From: CAYOUV01 sp964407265
GTDB taxonomy: Bacteria > Chloroflexota > Anaerolineae > Anaerolineales > Villigracilaceae
DNA length: 64,000 nt
Assembly: GCA_964407265.1 (NCBI GenBank)
Contig: CAYOUV010000009.1
Span: 1-64,000, forward strand
Direction: 5' to 3'
Shown here: in pieces, positions 35,852 through 44,693 of the stretch
How positions within the stretch are numbered: the first letter of the stretch is position 1
Layout of the letters: every line of letters begins with the position of its first letter
Translations under genes and position numbers: made by a program
Notes under the pieces: generated by a model
Seen by the model: the letters and a program-made list of their open reading frames with translations, nothing else
Database searches by the model: none
What the model was told of the DNA's origin: nothing

Positions 35852-38227
35852 ATGCGAGAATGGGACCTTTGCCCTGGCGATCCTCTTTGTCTGACGATTG
35901 CAGCAGATGCACGCTTGTGCGCACCAGACTATGCCAATGACCATATCTGGGAACTGGAACCGGGAACGGGAGAACCGGCAGCGCTCTCGCTGCGAACGAC
36001 TTTTGGAATGCGAGCCCGCTCAGTGCGGCTTTTTCCGCGCTTCAGCGAGCCGGGCCAGGCCCTGGCCGATCCATCCGCCTTTGCCGGGCCGCTGCACTTA
36101 CGGCACTTTTATCCCAACTTCTTACAATTCGATTTTTCTCCCTTCGATGGCATCGAAGCCAGCGCCGAATACTGGGTACCGCAATCCCAGGTAGTGGCCG
36201 GTCGTCTGACGCTCATCAATCATTCCACCAGCGAACGCAAACTAAGGCTGGACTGGTGTGCCCTGCTGGTGCCGCTGGACGGAAAAAACTTCAAAGCCAC
36301 GCGGATTCAATCCGTCAATGTGCTGGTCGGCAGTACAAACGAATTAGCACCGGTCATTTTCCTGACCGGCGGCCCGGGCCCCGGCCCGGGACCTTACCCA
36401 TCCCTGGCGTTGGATGTCGAGTTAATCCCCGGGGCAACCCGCCAGTTCACCTGGGCTCAGGCTGCTCTGGGAGATATCCAGGCGTCCTTTGAGCTGGCAC
36501 GCCATACCGCCGCCCGCCCGTGGGAGGCAGAGAAGGCGCGGATCGAATTTATCAACCGGAGTCAGACCGTTGATATCCAGACCGGCGATCCCGAATGGGA
36601 CGCTGCGCTAGCTTTCAGCCAGACTGCGGCTTTCCGACTGGTGATGCCCGGCAACCAGCATCTGCCGCAGTCGTCCTTTGTCTCAGCGCGCGAGCCAGAC
36701 AACGGTTACTCGCGAAAAGGAGATGGCAGCGACTACACCTCAGCCTGGAGTGGGCAGACCCCACTGGAGAGCAACTATCTGGCCAGTCTATTGCCCGGCG
36801 CCCCACATATCGCACAGGAACTGCTGACCAATTATCTGAGCGTGCAATCATCCGAGGGCTTCATTGACTGTCGTCCCGGCCTGGGTGGACAACGCGGCAA
36901 TTTCCTGGCGGCACCTATGCTGGCAAACCTGGCCTGGGACATCTATCAAAAAACTGAGGATAACGATTTCCTGTCAGAAGTGTTTTCAGCGCTCTCGGCC
37001 TTCTTCTGGATCTGGTTTGCCCCTGAACATGACCGCAATCGCGACAATCTTCCAGAATGGGACCACCTGAACCAAACCGGTTTCGAGGAACATCCGCTCT
37101 TCAGCCACTGGCACGAGTGGTCGCAAGGTGTGGATGTAAGCACCGTTCACAGTCCGGCATTGTTTGCCATGCTCTACAACGAAGCCCAATTACTAAGCAA
37201 AATGGCAGAACGCCTGGGTCGCAGGAGCAACATGAGCCTGCTTCAAGCCCAGGCCGAGTCTTTACAAAAAGCCGTCGAAGAACAGTGGCAACCTCGCAGC
37301 ACAATTTATCGCTACACCGACCGCGACACCGGTCTAAGCCAATCCGGCAAAACCCTGGCCCGCCTGCAAGGCAATGGCAGGACCAGCCTGGATGAGACAT
37401 ACGAAAAACCCATCCGCTTGTTAATTCAAGTCAAACTGGGCCAAGGGAAAAGCACCCGGCGCCCACAAATTACCATCAGCGAATACGTCAGCGCTGCAGA
37501 TGATCAGAAGAAACTAGCAAGGCAAGACTTTAATTGGAGTATCAGCGGAGGCACGGCAACCAGTCAAAAGGTATACAGCAGCATTGGCAAAATAGAAGTG
37601 AGTGGATTGGATTCTCAGGACAAAGTAATCCTTCACAGCGTGGACTTGACCAAAGAGGATATCACGCTGCTTCTGCCGCTTTGGGCGGGCATTCCGGATA
37701 AGCAGCGTGCACAATCCCTGATCGGCCGCACGCTGCTGGATGCGAAACGCTTCGATCGCCCATTTGGCCTTCCAGCCTGCCCATCCGTGCCCATGGCCAG
37801 CGCTGAGGAAGTGTGTCTGAGCGTACATTTTCCCTGGAATCACCTGATTGGGGAAGGGTTGCTGCGTTATGGCTTCCGCGCTGAAACAGCTCGGCTGGTA
37901 GCGCATATGATGACTGCCACCATCTACAATTTAAAAAACTACCTGGCTTTTTACCAGGCTTATCACGCTGAGAAGGGGACGGGCATTGGCGTACGCAATG
38001 CCTTACACGGCCTGGCACCGGTGGGATTATTCATGAAAACACTGGGGGTGGAGATCATCTCAGCCGAACGCGTGCGCCTGGAGGGTCACAATCCCTTCCC
38101 GTGGACAGTTACGGTACAATATAAAGGACTGAAAATTAAGCGCTATTCCGATCGTACCGATGTTACCTTTGCAAATGGGCAAACGGTTACCATTACCAAT
38201 CCTGCACTTTGCGTCGTATCCCAGTAA
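35852..38227 (+). CDS. Six-hairpin glycosidase-like protein (GH63/MGH1-like)
   Basis: A 791-residue protein with an N-terminal beta-sandwich region (to about 230) and a C-terminal helical barrel. In the barrel, SSFVSAREPDNGYSRKGDGSD-type acidic turns and FPWNHLIGEGLLRYGF resemble mannosylglycerate hydrolase/GH63-type (alpha/alpha)6 enzymes. A likely polyproline-rich loop (GGPGPGPGPYP) lies near residue 172. No signal peptide, so it is probably cytosolic. The substrate is not predictable. It is followed within 21 bp by the antiporter gene. Family assignment is by overall resemblance. Confidence 0.75.
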   Translation: MREWDLCPGDPLCLTIAADARLCAPDYANDHIWELEPGTGEPAALSLRTTFGMRARSVRLFPRFSEPGQALADPSAFAGPLHLRHFYPNFLQFDFSPFDGIEASAEYWVPQSQVVAGRLTLINHSTSERKLRLDWCALLVPLDGKNFKATRIQSVNVLVGSTNELAPVIFLTGGPGPGPGPYPSLALDVELIPGATRQFTWAQAALGDIQASFELARHTAARPWEAEKARIEFINRSQTVDIQTGDPEWDAALAFSQTAAFRLVMPGNQHLPQSSFVSAREPDNGYSRKGDGSDYTSAWSGQTPLESNYLASLLPGAPHIAQELLTNYLSVQSSEGFIDCRPGLGGQRGNFLAAPMLANLAWDIYQKTEDNDFLSEVFSALSAFFWIWFAPEHDRNRDNLPEWDHLNQTGFEEHPLFSHWHEWSQGVDVSTVHSPALFAMLYNEAQLLSKMAERLGRRSNMSLLQAQAESLQKAVEEQWQPRSTIYRYTDRDTGLSQSGKTLARLQGNGRTSLDETYEKPIRLLIQVKLGQGKSTRRPQITISEYVSAADDQKKLARQDFNWSISGGTATSQKVYSSIGKIEVSGLDSQDKVILHSVDLTKEDITLLLPLWAGIPDKQRAQSLIGRTLLDAKRFDRPFGLPACPSVPMASAEEVCLSVHFPWNHLIGEGLLRYGFRAETARLVAHMMTATIYNLKNYLAFYQAYHAEKGTGIGVRNALHGLAPVGLFMKTLGVEIISAERVRLEGHNPFPWTVTVQYKGLKIKRYSDRTDVTFANGQTVTITNPALCVVSQ

Positions 38228-38248
38228 ACCATACAAAGAGGTTCTTTC

Positions 38249-40174
38249 ATGACCGAAGGCGTCGTCGCCGCCGAAGAAATTATTATTGGATTACTCCTGA
38301 CGGCTTCCGTCGTCGCAATTGTTGCGCGACGATATCGCGTACCGTACACCGTCGGTCTTGTGCTGATTGGCCTGGCATTAACCTGGCTGGTCCCGGCCAC
38401 CTGGCTCGAACAGACTTTTAATATCCAACCTTCAGACCTGCGTTCGCCGGTCATCATCCTGTCGCTTTTGGTCCCTCCCCTGATTTTTGAGGCCGCCTTC
38501 CATCTGCGTATTGATGATTTACGGCGCGATTTCGGGTTGATCTTATTACTGGCAATTCCGGGCGTCATTTTGACCACGTTGATGGTCGGTGCGATGGTCG
38601 CCTGGGGTGCCAAACTGGATTTAAAAATCGGACTGGTCTTCGGAGCTTTGATCGCCGCCACCGATCCGGTAGCCGTGGTAGCGCTCTTTAAACGCATCGG
38701 CGTGCCAAAGCGCCTGCAGGTACTTCTGGAGGGCGAGAGTCTCTTCAACGACGGGACCGCCATCGTGATGTTCACCCTGATGGTCGGCATCGCCGAGGCA
38801 GGCAAATTCAACCTGGGAAGCAGCATCGGCAGTTTTGTGACAGTCGCCGGCGGCGGCGTGATCATAGGAGTCCTGCTGGGTATGCTGGCTTCACAAGTCA
38901 TCGGCCGTATCGATGATCCGCTGGTCGAAACCACCCTGACCACCGTGTTGGCTTTCGGCGCTTATCTAAGCGCGGAGGTTTTGGGGGTCAGCGGCGTGCT
39001 GGCAGTCGTCGCGGCCGGGATTGTCAATGGGAACGTTGGCCCGAGCGGTATGTCACCCACAACACGCATGGTGGTATTTAATTTCTGGGAATACGCCGCC
39101 TTCCTGGCTAACTCGTTGATCTTTTTATTGATCGGCTTGACGATCGATTTAAGCGTCCTGGTCGCAAACTGGCAGGCTATCGCCTGGGCAATTCTGGCAG
39201 TGTTGATCGTACGCGCAGTCAGCATTTACAGCTTTTCACTGTTTGGACGAGAGATCCCAACCAAGTGGAAGCATGTGCTGTACTGGGGCGGTCTGCGCGG
39301 TGCCATTGCACTGGCTCTGGCGCTAACCCTGTCTGAAAAATCCTTCCACGTCGGAGACGTTGGCCAGTTGCAGGCCATGGCCTTCGGCGTGGTGCTTTTC
39401 ACGCTGCTGGTCCAGGGCTTCAGCATGGACTGGCTGGTCCGGCGTCTGAAACTGGTTGAGCGTTCGCATTTGCAAGAAGAATACGAGCGTCGGCACGCGC
39501 GCTTTGTCGCTGGACGCGCGGCTTACAACTACCTGCAGCGCATGAGTCAGCAGGGCATCATCTCCGAGCATACCTGGCAGCGACTGGCGCCGATTATGGA
39601 ACGCCAGAATGACAATCTGGTCCAGGCGGTCAAAGAGGTGATCACATCCGAGCCCACAGTCGAAGCCGAGGAATTGGATACGGCACGACGTGAAGCTCTG
39701 CGGTCGCAACGCAGTGCCCTGACCGGCTTGCTGCGCGACGGGGTCATCTCCGAAGAAATCTACTCGCAATTGATTGGCGAAGTCGATGCTGCCCTGACCG
39801 AGCACCAGCTTAACTGGCCTGAGCTGCTGCGCTCTTCGTCAACCCTGCCCGTCAACCGGTTGATGATGGCCGTCATCCAGCAGCAGGACGAGGAAAATGC
39901 AACCAATGCCCTGACCAAGCTCGGGCTGTCCGTAGCACGCTTACCATCCTCAGGCGGATTCCTGAGCCGCCACAACGTAACCCTGCTGATTGGCCTGCCG
40001 GAGGGACGCGAGGAGATGGCTTACAACGCCCTGCAGCGATCCTGCCGCAAACGGGTCACTTTCGTCTCATCCCCGCTGGACAATACGCCCATCCCGCTGC
40101 CCCGGCCCATTCCCGTCACGATCGGGGGGGCAACCATCTTTGTCTTCGAAGTAGAAGGTTACGATGAGTTCTGA
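38249..40174 (+). CDS. CPA1/NhaP-type Na+/H+ antiporter fused to a C-terminal DarA/PstA-like domain
   Basis: Residues 1 to about 410 are a CPA1 antiporter with some 12 membrane spans; AATDPVAVVALFKRIG (near 135-150) and EGESLFNDGTAIV (near 160-172) are the transport-site motifs. A helical cytoplasmic linker runs to about 530. The last 105 residues (about 537-641) are a PII-like cyclic di-AMP receptor domain of the DarA/PstA family: LMMAVIQQQD, SSGGFL, LLIGLPEG and VTIGGATIFVFEV. The Arg and Thr I recall as ligand contacts in Bacillus DarA (RVT) read SVA here. GAGG precedes the ATG by 7 nt. The next ATG overlaps its stop region. I infer ligand control of cation/proton exchange. Confidence 0.92.
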   Translation: MTEGVVAAEEIIIGLLLTASVVAIVARRYRVPYTVGLVLIGLALTWLVPATWLEQTFNIQPSDLRSPVIILSLLVPPLIFEAAFHLRIDDLRRDFGLILLLAIPGVILTTLMVGAMVAWGAKLDLKIGLVFGALIAATDPVAVVALFKRIGVPKRLQVLLEGESLFNDGTAIVMFTLMVGIAEAGKFNLGSSIGSFVTVAGGGVIIGVLLGMLASQVIGRIDDPLVETTLTTVLAFGAYLSAEVLGVSGVLAVVAAGIVNGNVGPSGMSPTTRMVVFNFWEYAAFLANSLIFLLIGLTIDLSVLVANWQAIAWAILAVLIVRAVSIYSFSLFGREIPTKWKHVLYWGGLRGAIALALALTLSEKSFHVGDVGQLQAMAFGVVLFTLLVQGFSMDWLVRRLKLVERSHLQEEYERRHARFVAGRAAYNYLQRMSQQGIISEHTWQRLAPIMERQNDNLVQAVKEVITSEPTVEAEELDTARREALRSQRSALTGLLRDGVISEEIYSQLIGEVDAALTEHQLNWPELLRSSSTLPVNRLMMAVIQQQDEENATNALTKLGLSVARLPSSGGFLSRHNVTLLIGLPEGREEMAYNALQRSCRKRVTFVSSPLDNTPIPLPRPIPVTIGGATIFVFEVEGYDEF

Positions 40175-40451
40175 AAACGATAACATGAAACTGGTTATTG
40201 CAATCATCCGTGACACAGACGGTGATACCATCCTTCAAGCGCTCCTGGATGCCAGTTACCGCGTCACGCGGATTGCCTCCACCGGCGGATTTCTGCGCCG
40301 CGGCAATACCACGCTGTTGATCGGCGTGGAAGCCGAACGGGTGCAGGCTGCCATTCAACTGGTCAAGGAGCATAGCGCCTCTCCAATTGATCCGGGCCTA
40401 AAACGCGCGACTGTATTCGTCTTAGCTGTGGATCGCTTTGAACAGATTTAA
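40164..40451 (+). CDS. DarA/PstA-like cyclic di-AMP receptor, short form
   Basis: A stand-alone PII-like protein of 95 residues. It keeps all the ligand-site residues I recall for Bacillus DarA: RVT, TGGFL, RGN and LLIG (YRVTRIASTGGFLRRGNT). It lacks the long B-loop (VxVGGATVF is shortened to RATVFVLAVDRF). The ATG at 40164 overlaps the antiporter stop and has AGAAGG upstream, so translation is coupled. DarA family proteins bind c-di-AMP as trimers; their partners are unknown. It is the best-conserved ligand site of the four. Confidence 0.9.
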   Translation: MSSENDNMKLVIAIIRDTDGDTILQALLDASYRVTRIASTGGFLRRGNTTLLIGVEAERVQAAIQLVKEHSASPIDPGLKRATVFVLAVDRFEQI

Positions 40452-40459
40452 CCAACGAG

Positions 40460-40798
40460 ATGAAAACACCCACCATTCACTATCTGATGCTGGCTGTCGT
40501 CCAGGAGCAGGATACCGAGCGCGTCATGCGCACTCTGGGTCAAATGGAAGCGCCGGTAGTCAACCTGACCAGCACAGGCGGCTTCCTGGGTCGCCGCAAT
40601 GCAACCCTGCTGATCGGCCTGCCAGAGGGGATGGAAGAACAGGTGCTGGAAGCCTTGCGAACTTCCTGCCATCGGCGAACCGAGTACATGACCATGCCGT
40701 TGGAAGGCTCGTCATTGCCGCTGCCCACACCGGTGCCGGTGAATGTGGGAGGGGCAACTGTCTTCTGCATTCTTGTTGACCAGTTCGAGGAGTTTTAA
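40460..40798 (+). CDS. DarA/PstA-like protein, long form
   Basis: A 112-residue PII-like protein with the full C-terminal strand VPVNVGGATVFCILVDQFEEF and a long middle loop with the prolines of Bacillus DarA. It resembles the antiporter-fused copy more than the short forms. The RVT contacts are replaced (PVV), but TGGFL, N and LLIG are kept. The gene starts 8 nt after the previous stop. It may bind c-di-AMP weakly or act as a partner subunit. Confidence 0.88.
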   Translation: MKTPTIHYLMLAVVQEQDTERVMRTLGQMEAPVVNLTSTGGFLGRRNATLLIGLPEGMEEQVLEALRTSCHRRTEYMTMPLEGSSLPLPTPVPVNVGGATVFCILVDQFEEF

Positions 40799-40800
40799 CT

Positions 40801-41064
40801 ATGAAATTAATTATTGCAGTTATCAAGGATGTTGACACCGAACCGGTTACCAAAGCGTTGACGGCGGGTAACTACCGCGTTACGCGCATCGCCTCCACCG
40901 GTGGGTTGCTGCGTCGTGGCGTGGCGACCATCCTGATCGGCCTGGAGGATGATCAGGTGGATGGCGCCATCCAGATCATTCGCACAGCAGCCACAGAGGG
41001 CAACAACGACGAAAAACGCGCAACCGTTTTTGTGGTCACTGTAGACCGCTTCTCGCAGATCTGA
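40801..41064 (+). CDS. DarA/PstA-like protein, short form
   Basis: An 87-residue PII-like protein, the fourth domain in the array. It reads YRVTRIASTGGLLRRGVAT: Arg and Thr are kept, but the Phe and Asn of Bacillus DarA are Leu and Val. The C-terminus is RATVFVVTVDRFSQI, short like the 40164 protein. It begins 2 nt after the preceding stop, so the three free genes are tightly coupled. It is convergent with the glycosidase-like gene; the gap is only 13 bp. Confidence 0.88.
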   Translation: MKLIIAVIKDVDTEPVTKALTAGNYRVTRIASTGGLLRRGVATILIGLEDDQVDGAIQIIRTAATEGNNDEKRATVFVVTVDRFSQI

Positions 41065-41077
41065 TTCTTTAATAAAC

Positions 41078-42166
41078 TTATCGAATATTAAAATATGAGT
41101 AATGCACCGAGGCCTTGTTCCCGCGCAGGACAACCGTGTCATAACCCGCACGCACAGAACCAGCCTCCGAGGTCGCTTTCCAGGTAATGTGGCGTACATC
41201 TTCATCGCTCTGTATCTGGGTAAATTCGAATTGTCCGTTTGGCAGCAGCTCGCTGAAATACTGCCCATACCAGGTGCGGATGGACTCCAGGCCACGCAAG
41301 ATGCGGTCATACGTGACCAGGACGGCATCTTCGTTGTAGAGTTTCATAATCCGCTCAATCGAATGGGCATTCAAGGCTGCCAGGTAATCGGGCACAAAAT
41401 CGACTGGCGGCTGCGGCTGAACTGGCAACGGCCATTCAAATTCAGCGATCGCTTTCCATAGTTTGGGAAGGAATTTGCGGCAATAGTCCCACGAGAAAAA
41501 ATTGGCGGCTTCAAAGCCCATACCCCTGGCCGCATTCAGAAACTCGATCACGTCCGATTCGGTCGGTTTCCAATCCCCGGGGTTGTCGCTGTAGGCTGCG
41601 CCGGTTGGGATGAATGTCCGCTGGATCGGCAAGGCCTCGAACTGCTGCTTACTCCACTGTAACTGCTGGGCCGGGTTGTGCGACTCCACCCAGTAAACCT
41701 GCGGCATGTTATAGTCACATTTCTCAAGAAATTCGTTCCAAGGTAATTCCTGGTGGAAATTCGGGAAGCGAAAGGAGCTGAGAGCAATTTCGGTCTCCGG
41801 TAATCCGGCCCGCAAGGCGGTCATGAACGAGCGGGCGGCCTGAGGTTTGTGCTTATACTGGTCCTCGGCGTCAATCACGTACCCATCCAAGCCCAACGCC
41901 AGGGTCCGGTCAATAGCGACCTGCGCTTCTCCCGCCGGATCGTTGCCGTAGACGAAGTGCCAGCCCCAAACAGGGATGCCGACATCCTTGAGAGCCTCGA
42001 CCACCGGCGCTGTGACTCCCTGTCCGAAGGGACTGGCGCCATCGGCGATCTTAACCAACACATGCCCGAGACCGGCCGCCTGGGCCAGCGAGGCAATTGC
42101 CTGCGGGTTGCCTCCCTCACATTCGGGGATTTGGAAAATATAGAACCCCTTACCTTTGAGAGCCAT
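41078..42166 (-). CDS. Glycosidase-like TIM barrel plus NTF2/SnoaL-like domain
   Basis: From the ATG at 42166 (AGGAGGAG upstream) the protein has 362 residues. Residues about 1-240 look like a TIM-barrel glycosidase (WGWHFVYGND, GYVIDAEDQY, YNMPQVYWVES, FFSWDYC). The last 115 residues are an NTF2/SnoaL-type domain (YLAALNAHSIERIMKLYNEDAVLVTYD...). No signal peptide is seen, which is odd for a GH25-like barrel. The combination is not one I recognise with a known reaction. Confidence 0.75.
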   Translation of the reverse strand: MALKGKGFYIFQIPECEGGNPQAIASLAQAAGLGHVLVKIADGASPFGQGVTAPVVEALKDVGIPVWGWHFVYGNDPAGEAQVAIDRTLALGLDGYVIDAEDQYKHKPQAARSFMTALRAGLPETEIALSSFRFPNFHQELPWNEFLEKCDYNMPQVYWVESHNPAQQLQWSKQQFEALPIQRTFIPTGAAYSDNPGDWKPTESDVIEFLNAARGMGFEAANFFSWDYCRKFLPKLWKAIAEFEWPLPVQPQPPVDFVPDYLAALNAHSIERIMKLYNEDAVLVTYDRILRGLESIRTWYGQYFSELLPNGQFEFTQIQSDEDVRHITWKATSEAGSVRAGYDTVVLRGNKASVHYSYFNIR

Positions 42167-42183
42167 CTTCTCCTCCTGGGTAC

Positions 42184-42211
42184 AAAACGCGGACATGTCT
42201 CCATGTCCGCG
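42184..42211 (-). terminator. Terminator after HD-domain gene
   Basis: A 10-bp perfect stem (42188-42197 / 42202-42211) with a TCTC loop is followed by TTTTG on the minus strand. It lies between the HD gene and the downstream glycosidase-like gene, 18 bp from that start. Confidence 0.78.
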
Positions 42212-42226
42212 AGAAAATGAACGACT

Positions 42227-42781
42227 TCAAGCCAGTCCCAGCTCGGGTGCAATCCGGCGCATGGCCTGGATCACATTGCCGACGTGTTCCCACAATTCAA
42301 CCCCGAAATCCTGTGTGGCTTGTTCGATCTCGTCCCGGTTCGCCCCGGCGGCAAAGGCTCTGTCCTTCCATTTCTTCTTGACAGATTTAACTTCCAGGTC
42401 CATCAAGGAATGGGAAGGGCGCACCAGCGCTACAGCCGTGACCAATCCCGTGATCTCGTCACAAGCATACAGGGCTTTTCGGATGAGCGTATTGCGCGGG
42501 ACTCCGGTCCGATCGGCATGGCTGAGAATAGCCTGCACGATCTCCTCGGGCACCCCGCGTTCGCGCAGGAGCGGCGCACCTGCGGTGGGATGGTCTTCCA
42601 GCGTCGGATGAATCTCCCAGTCAAAATCGTGCAGCAATCCCGTAAGACCCCAGAGCTCGATATCCTGGTCATACTTCTCAGCGTAGAAACGCATGGCCGC
42701 CTCGACTGCCAGCATATGTTTGACCAGGTTCTCGTTTTTGATGTATTCGTGGACAATGGCAAGTGCTTGGTTTCGATCCAT
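42227..42781 (-). CDS. HD-domain hydrolase
   Basis: A 184-residue HD-superfamily protein. The metal ligands are visible as His22 (KHML), the HD doublet at 51-52 (LLHDFDWE) and further His near 64 and 87. HD hydrolases act on phosphoesters; this one has no second domain to fix the substrate. Its ATG overlaps the SanA-like stop (TAATG), so translation is coupled. A terminator follows. Confidence 0.9.
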   Translation of the reverse strand: MDRNQALAIVHEYIKNENLVKHMLAVEAAMRFYAEKYDQDIELWGLTGLLHDFDWEIHPTLEDHPTAGAPLLRERGVPEEIVQAILSHADRTGVPRNTLIRKALYACDEITGLVTAVALVRPSHSLMDLEVKSVKKKWKDRAFAAGANRDEIEQATQDFGVELWEHVGNVIQAMRRIAPELGLA

Positions 42782-43437
42782 TAATTCTCCGGGAAAATAG
42801 GTTCAGGATTACCCAGCACAGGCACCGGGCGTTTAATATATACGTCCCACATGGCGGCTGCCGTCGCAAACTGTTCGCGCATGTTCCAGATCAATTGCGA
42901 ACTGGGCCAATAGGTCCGTCGGTCTGCAGATACACCGACGGCTTTTATTCCCATCGCACTGCACAAGAACAAGGCACGCGGCAAATGGAACTTCTGCGTC
43001 ACCAGGATGGCTGATTGGACACCAAAGATTGCCTTGGAACGGTAGCAAGTGTCGTAGGTTCGGCGCCCGGCATAATCCAACACGACCACTTCCGCCGGCA
43101 CGCCCAATTGGATGGCGTAGTCACGCATGGCACCCGGTTCGTTGTAATTCTCATAGCGATTGTCACCGCTCATCAACAGTTTTTCAACTTTGCCGTTGAA
43201 ATACAGATCGGCGGCGGTCGCTACCCGGTCACGCAAAATCGGAGTGGGGCTGCCATCCCGATACAAACCTGCGCCAAAGACAATCGCCACACGTTCGCTG
43301 GGTGATTCTGCAAGTGGATAAATGTGAGAATAACTGTACAGGCCAGTAACAAGACGCGGGAGCAGAATCCCCAACAGCCCCAGGCCCGACAAAATCAGAA
43401 CGACTCGAATGATCATTTTGAATACTCGACTTAACAC
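42781..43437 (-). CDS. SanA/YdcF-family membrane protein
   Basis: A membrane anchor near residues 8-30 is followed by a DUF218/YdcF-type domain: VAIVFGAGLYRDGSPTP, LLMSGDN, RTYDTCYRS and ILVTQKFHLPRALFLC. SanA-type proteins affect envelope permeability; the reaction is unknown. The GTG at 43437 is supported by a TAAAAT 7 nt upstream; an in-frame ATG at 43416 is the alternative. The gene precedes the HD hydrolase. Confidence 0.88.
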   Translation of the reverse strand: MLSRVFKMIIRVVLILSGLGLLGILLPRLVTGLYSYSHIYPLAESPSERVAIVFGAGLYRDGSPTPILRDRVATAADLYFNGKVEKLLMSGDNRYENYNEPGAMRDYAIQLGVPAEVVVLDYAGRRTYDTCYRSKAIFGVQSAILVTQKFHLPRALFLCSAMGIKAVGVSADRRTYWPSSQLIWNMREQFATAAAMWDVYIKRPVPVLGNPEPIFPEN

Positions 43438-43444
43438 AGGTCAA

Positions 43445-43450
43445 ATTTTA
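43445..43450 (-). promoter_or_regulatory. TAAAAT -10 box before SanA-like gene
   Basis: TAAAAT is followed by 7 nt and the GTG at 43437 with no ribosome-binding site. It supports the GTG start. Confidence 0.45.
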
Positions 43451-43459
43451 CCCGAGAAT

Positions 43460-43492
43460 CCAGAACCCGTTTCTAAACAAAACGGGTTCTGG
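43460..43492 (-). terminator. Hairpin at the end of the phn operon
   Basis: A 13-bp perfect stem (43460-43472 / 43480-43492) with a 7-nt loop, 52 bp past phnE2. The T-run is weak on both strands, so termination may need another factor. Confidence 0.6.
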
Positions 43493-43543
43493 GTCATCTT
43501 ACAGATTTAGTTTGCAGCCACAAAGGCCGGCAAACCACCACGA

Positions 43544-44692
43544 TTAAGTGTATCGCTTACGCACCTCAGCACTCAAGAAATCCATCGCCCATACAACTAA
43601 AACGATAGCCCAGATGGCTGTACCTGCCTTTCGATATTCCAGAACATTGATCCTTTGACTGAGGTAAAAACCAATGCCTCCGCCGCCGACAAAGCCCAGG
43701 ATCGTGCTAATGCGGACGTTGATGTCCCAATGGTAGATGATAAAGGAGATGAAATCCGGGATAATCTGCGGAACGACCGCATACAGAACCACTTCCACCG
43801 GATTTGCGCCTGTAGCAGAGACCGCCTCGATCGGACCTGAGTCAATGCTCTCGACCGCTTCGGAGAAAAGCTTGCCAAGCGAAGCGATCGTGACAACGGT
43901 CAATGCCAGTACCCCGGCAAAGGCTCCAAAGCCCACCCATAGTGCAAACACGGTCGCCAAAACCAGGGATTCGTAAGAACGGGTAATGTTCAATATTGCC
44001 CGGACGGTCGTGTAAACCGCGGTTCCCACCCAGTTGCGGCCCATAATGTTGCGCGCTGCCAGGAAACTGATGGGTGCAGCAACGATCGTCCCGGCAGTCG
44101 TGGCCAGTAAAGCCATGAAAACGGTCACGATGATGTTATCCAGCACATCGGTCAGCGTCGAGCTGGGGATCCAGCCGCCAACCGGGACCGATGTCTCAAC
44201 CTGTAAGTGGCTGGGAGTTCCATCTGTTGTCGTGGCATTAATCGGGCGCACTTCGACCTGGGCTGTAAAATTCCCACTCGCGTCAGCCTTGGCCAGCTTG
44301 GAGAACAGGCTGTTACCGCTTGGCAGGAGCCACTCAATTTTTATCTCCTGATTGGGGAGCATACCAACGCCCTGAAGGGTAATGATATCTCCAGGGTTAG
44401 CGCATGAGACATTAGGGAAAATACGCGGCCCGGTATCAGGCAACTGCGTGGGCTGGGCCGAGCCGCAGGGAACCGGGAAAACGACATCAAATGTGGTTTC
44501 TTGGGTCTTATGCGTGAATAGCTCCGGGTGAATCAGATCACTCAGAATTTTTTGGCTTTTCGGTAAAGATGTGAAAAGTTTGACGGGGTTTATTTCAGTC
44601 ACCCGGTAGCCAACAACGTAGGCAGCTATCGCAAGCAGGGTGAAGAAAATTGTGACGAACCAGCGGCGGAAGCTAAAGTTGTGGAAATCCAT
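43544..44692 (-). CDS. phnE: Phosphonate ABC transporter permease (PhnE) with extra extracytoplasmic domain, second copy
   Basis: The C-terminal 220 residues are a binding-protein-dependent permease (LATTAGTIVAAPISFLAARN, VATIASLG...EAVES, ATGANPVEVV). Between the first membrane helix (near 15-35) and this part lie about 110 extra residues with PCGSAQP, NPGDIITLQGVG and VRP strands, an Ig-like insert that normal PhnE lacks (family size about 270; this is 382). The ATG at 44692 starts 1 nt after the first phnE gene stops. It would form the membrane channel with the other PhnE. Confidence 0.88.
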   Translation of the reverse strand: MDFHNFSFRRWFVTIFFTLLAIAAYVVGYRVTEINPVKLFTSLPKSQKILSDLIHPELFTHKTQETTFDVVFPVPCGSAQPTQLPDTGPRIFPNVSCANPGDIITLQGVGMLPNQEIKIEWLLPSGNSLFSKLAKADASGNFTAQVEVRPINATTTDGTPSHLQVETSVPVGGWIPSSTLTDVLDNIIVTVFMALLATTAGTIVAAPISFLAARNIMGRNWVGTAVYTTVRAILNITRSYESLVLATVFALWVGFGAFAGVLALTVVTIASLGKLFSEAVESIDSGPIEAVSATGANPVEVVLYAVVPQIIPDFISFIIYHWDINVRISTILGFVGGGGIGFYLSQRINVLEYRKAGTAIWAIVLVVWAMDFLSAEVRKRYT

Positions 44693-44693
44693 A

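Noticed and set aside
38143..38943. 266-codon minus-strand frame
   Set aside because: Antisense to the antiporter; low-complexity Ser/Thr/Pro/Ile content and no motif.
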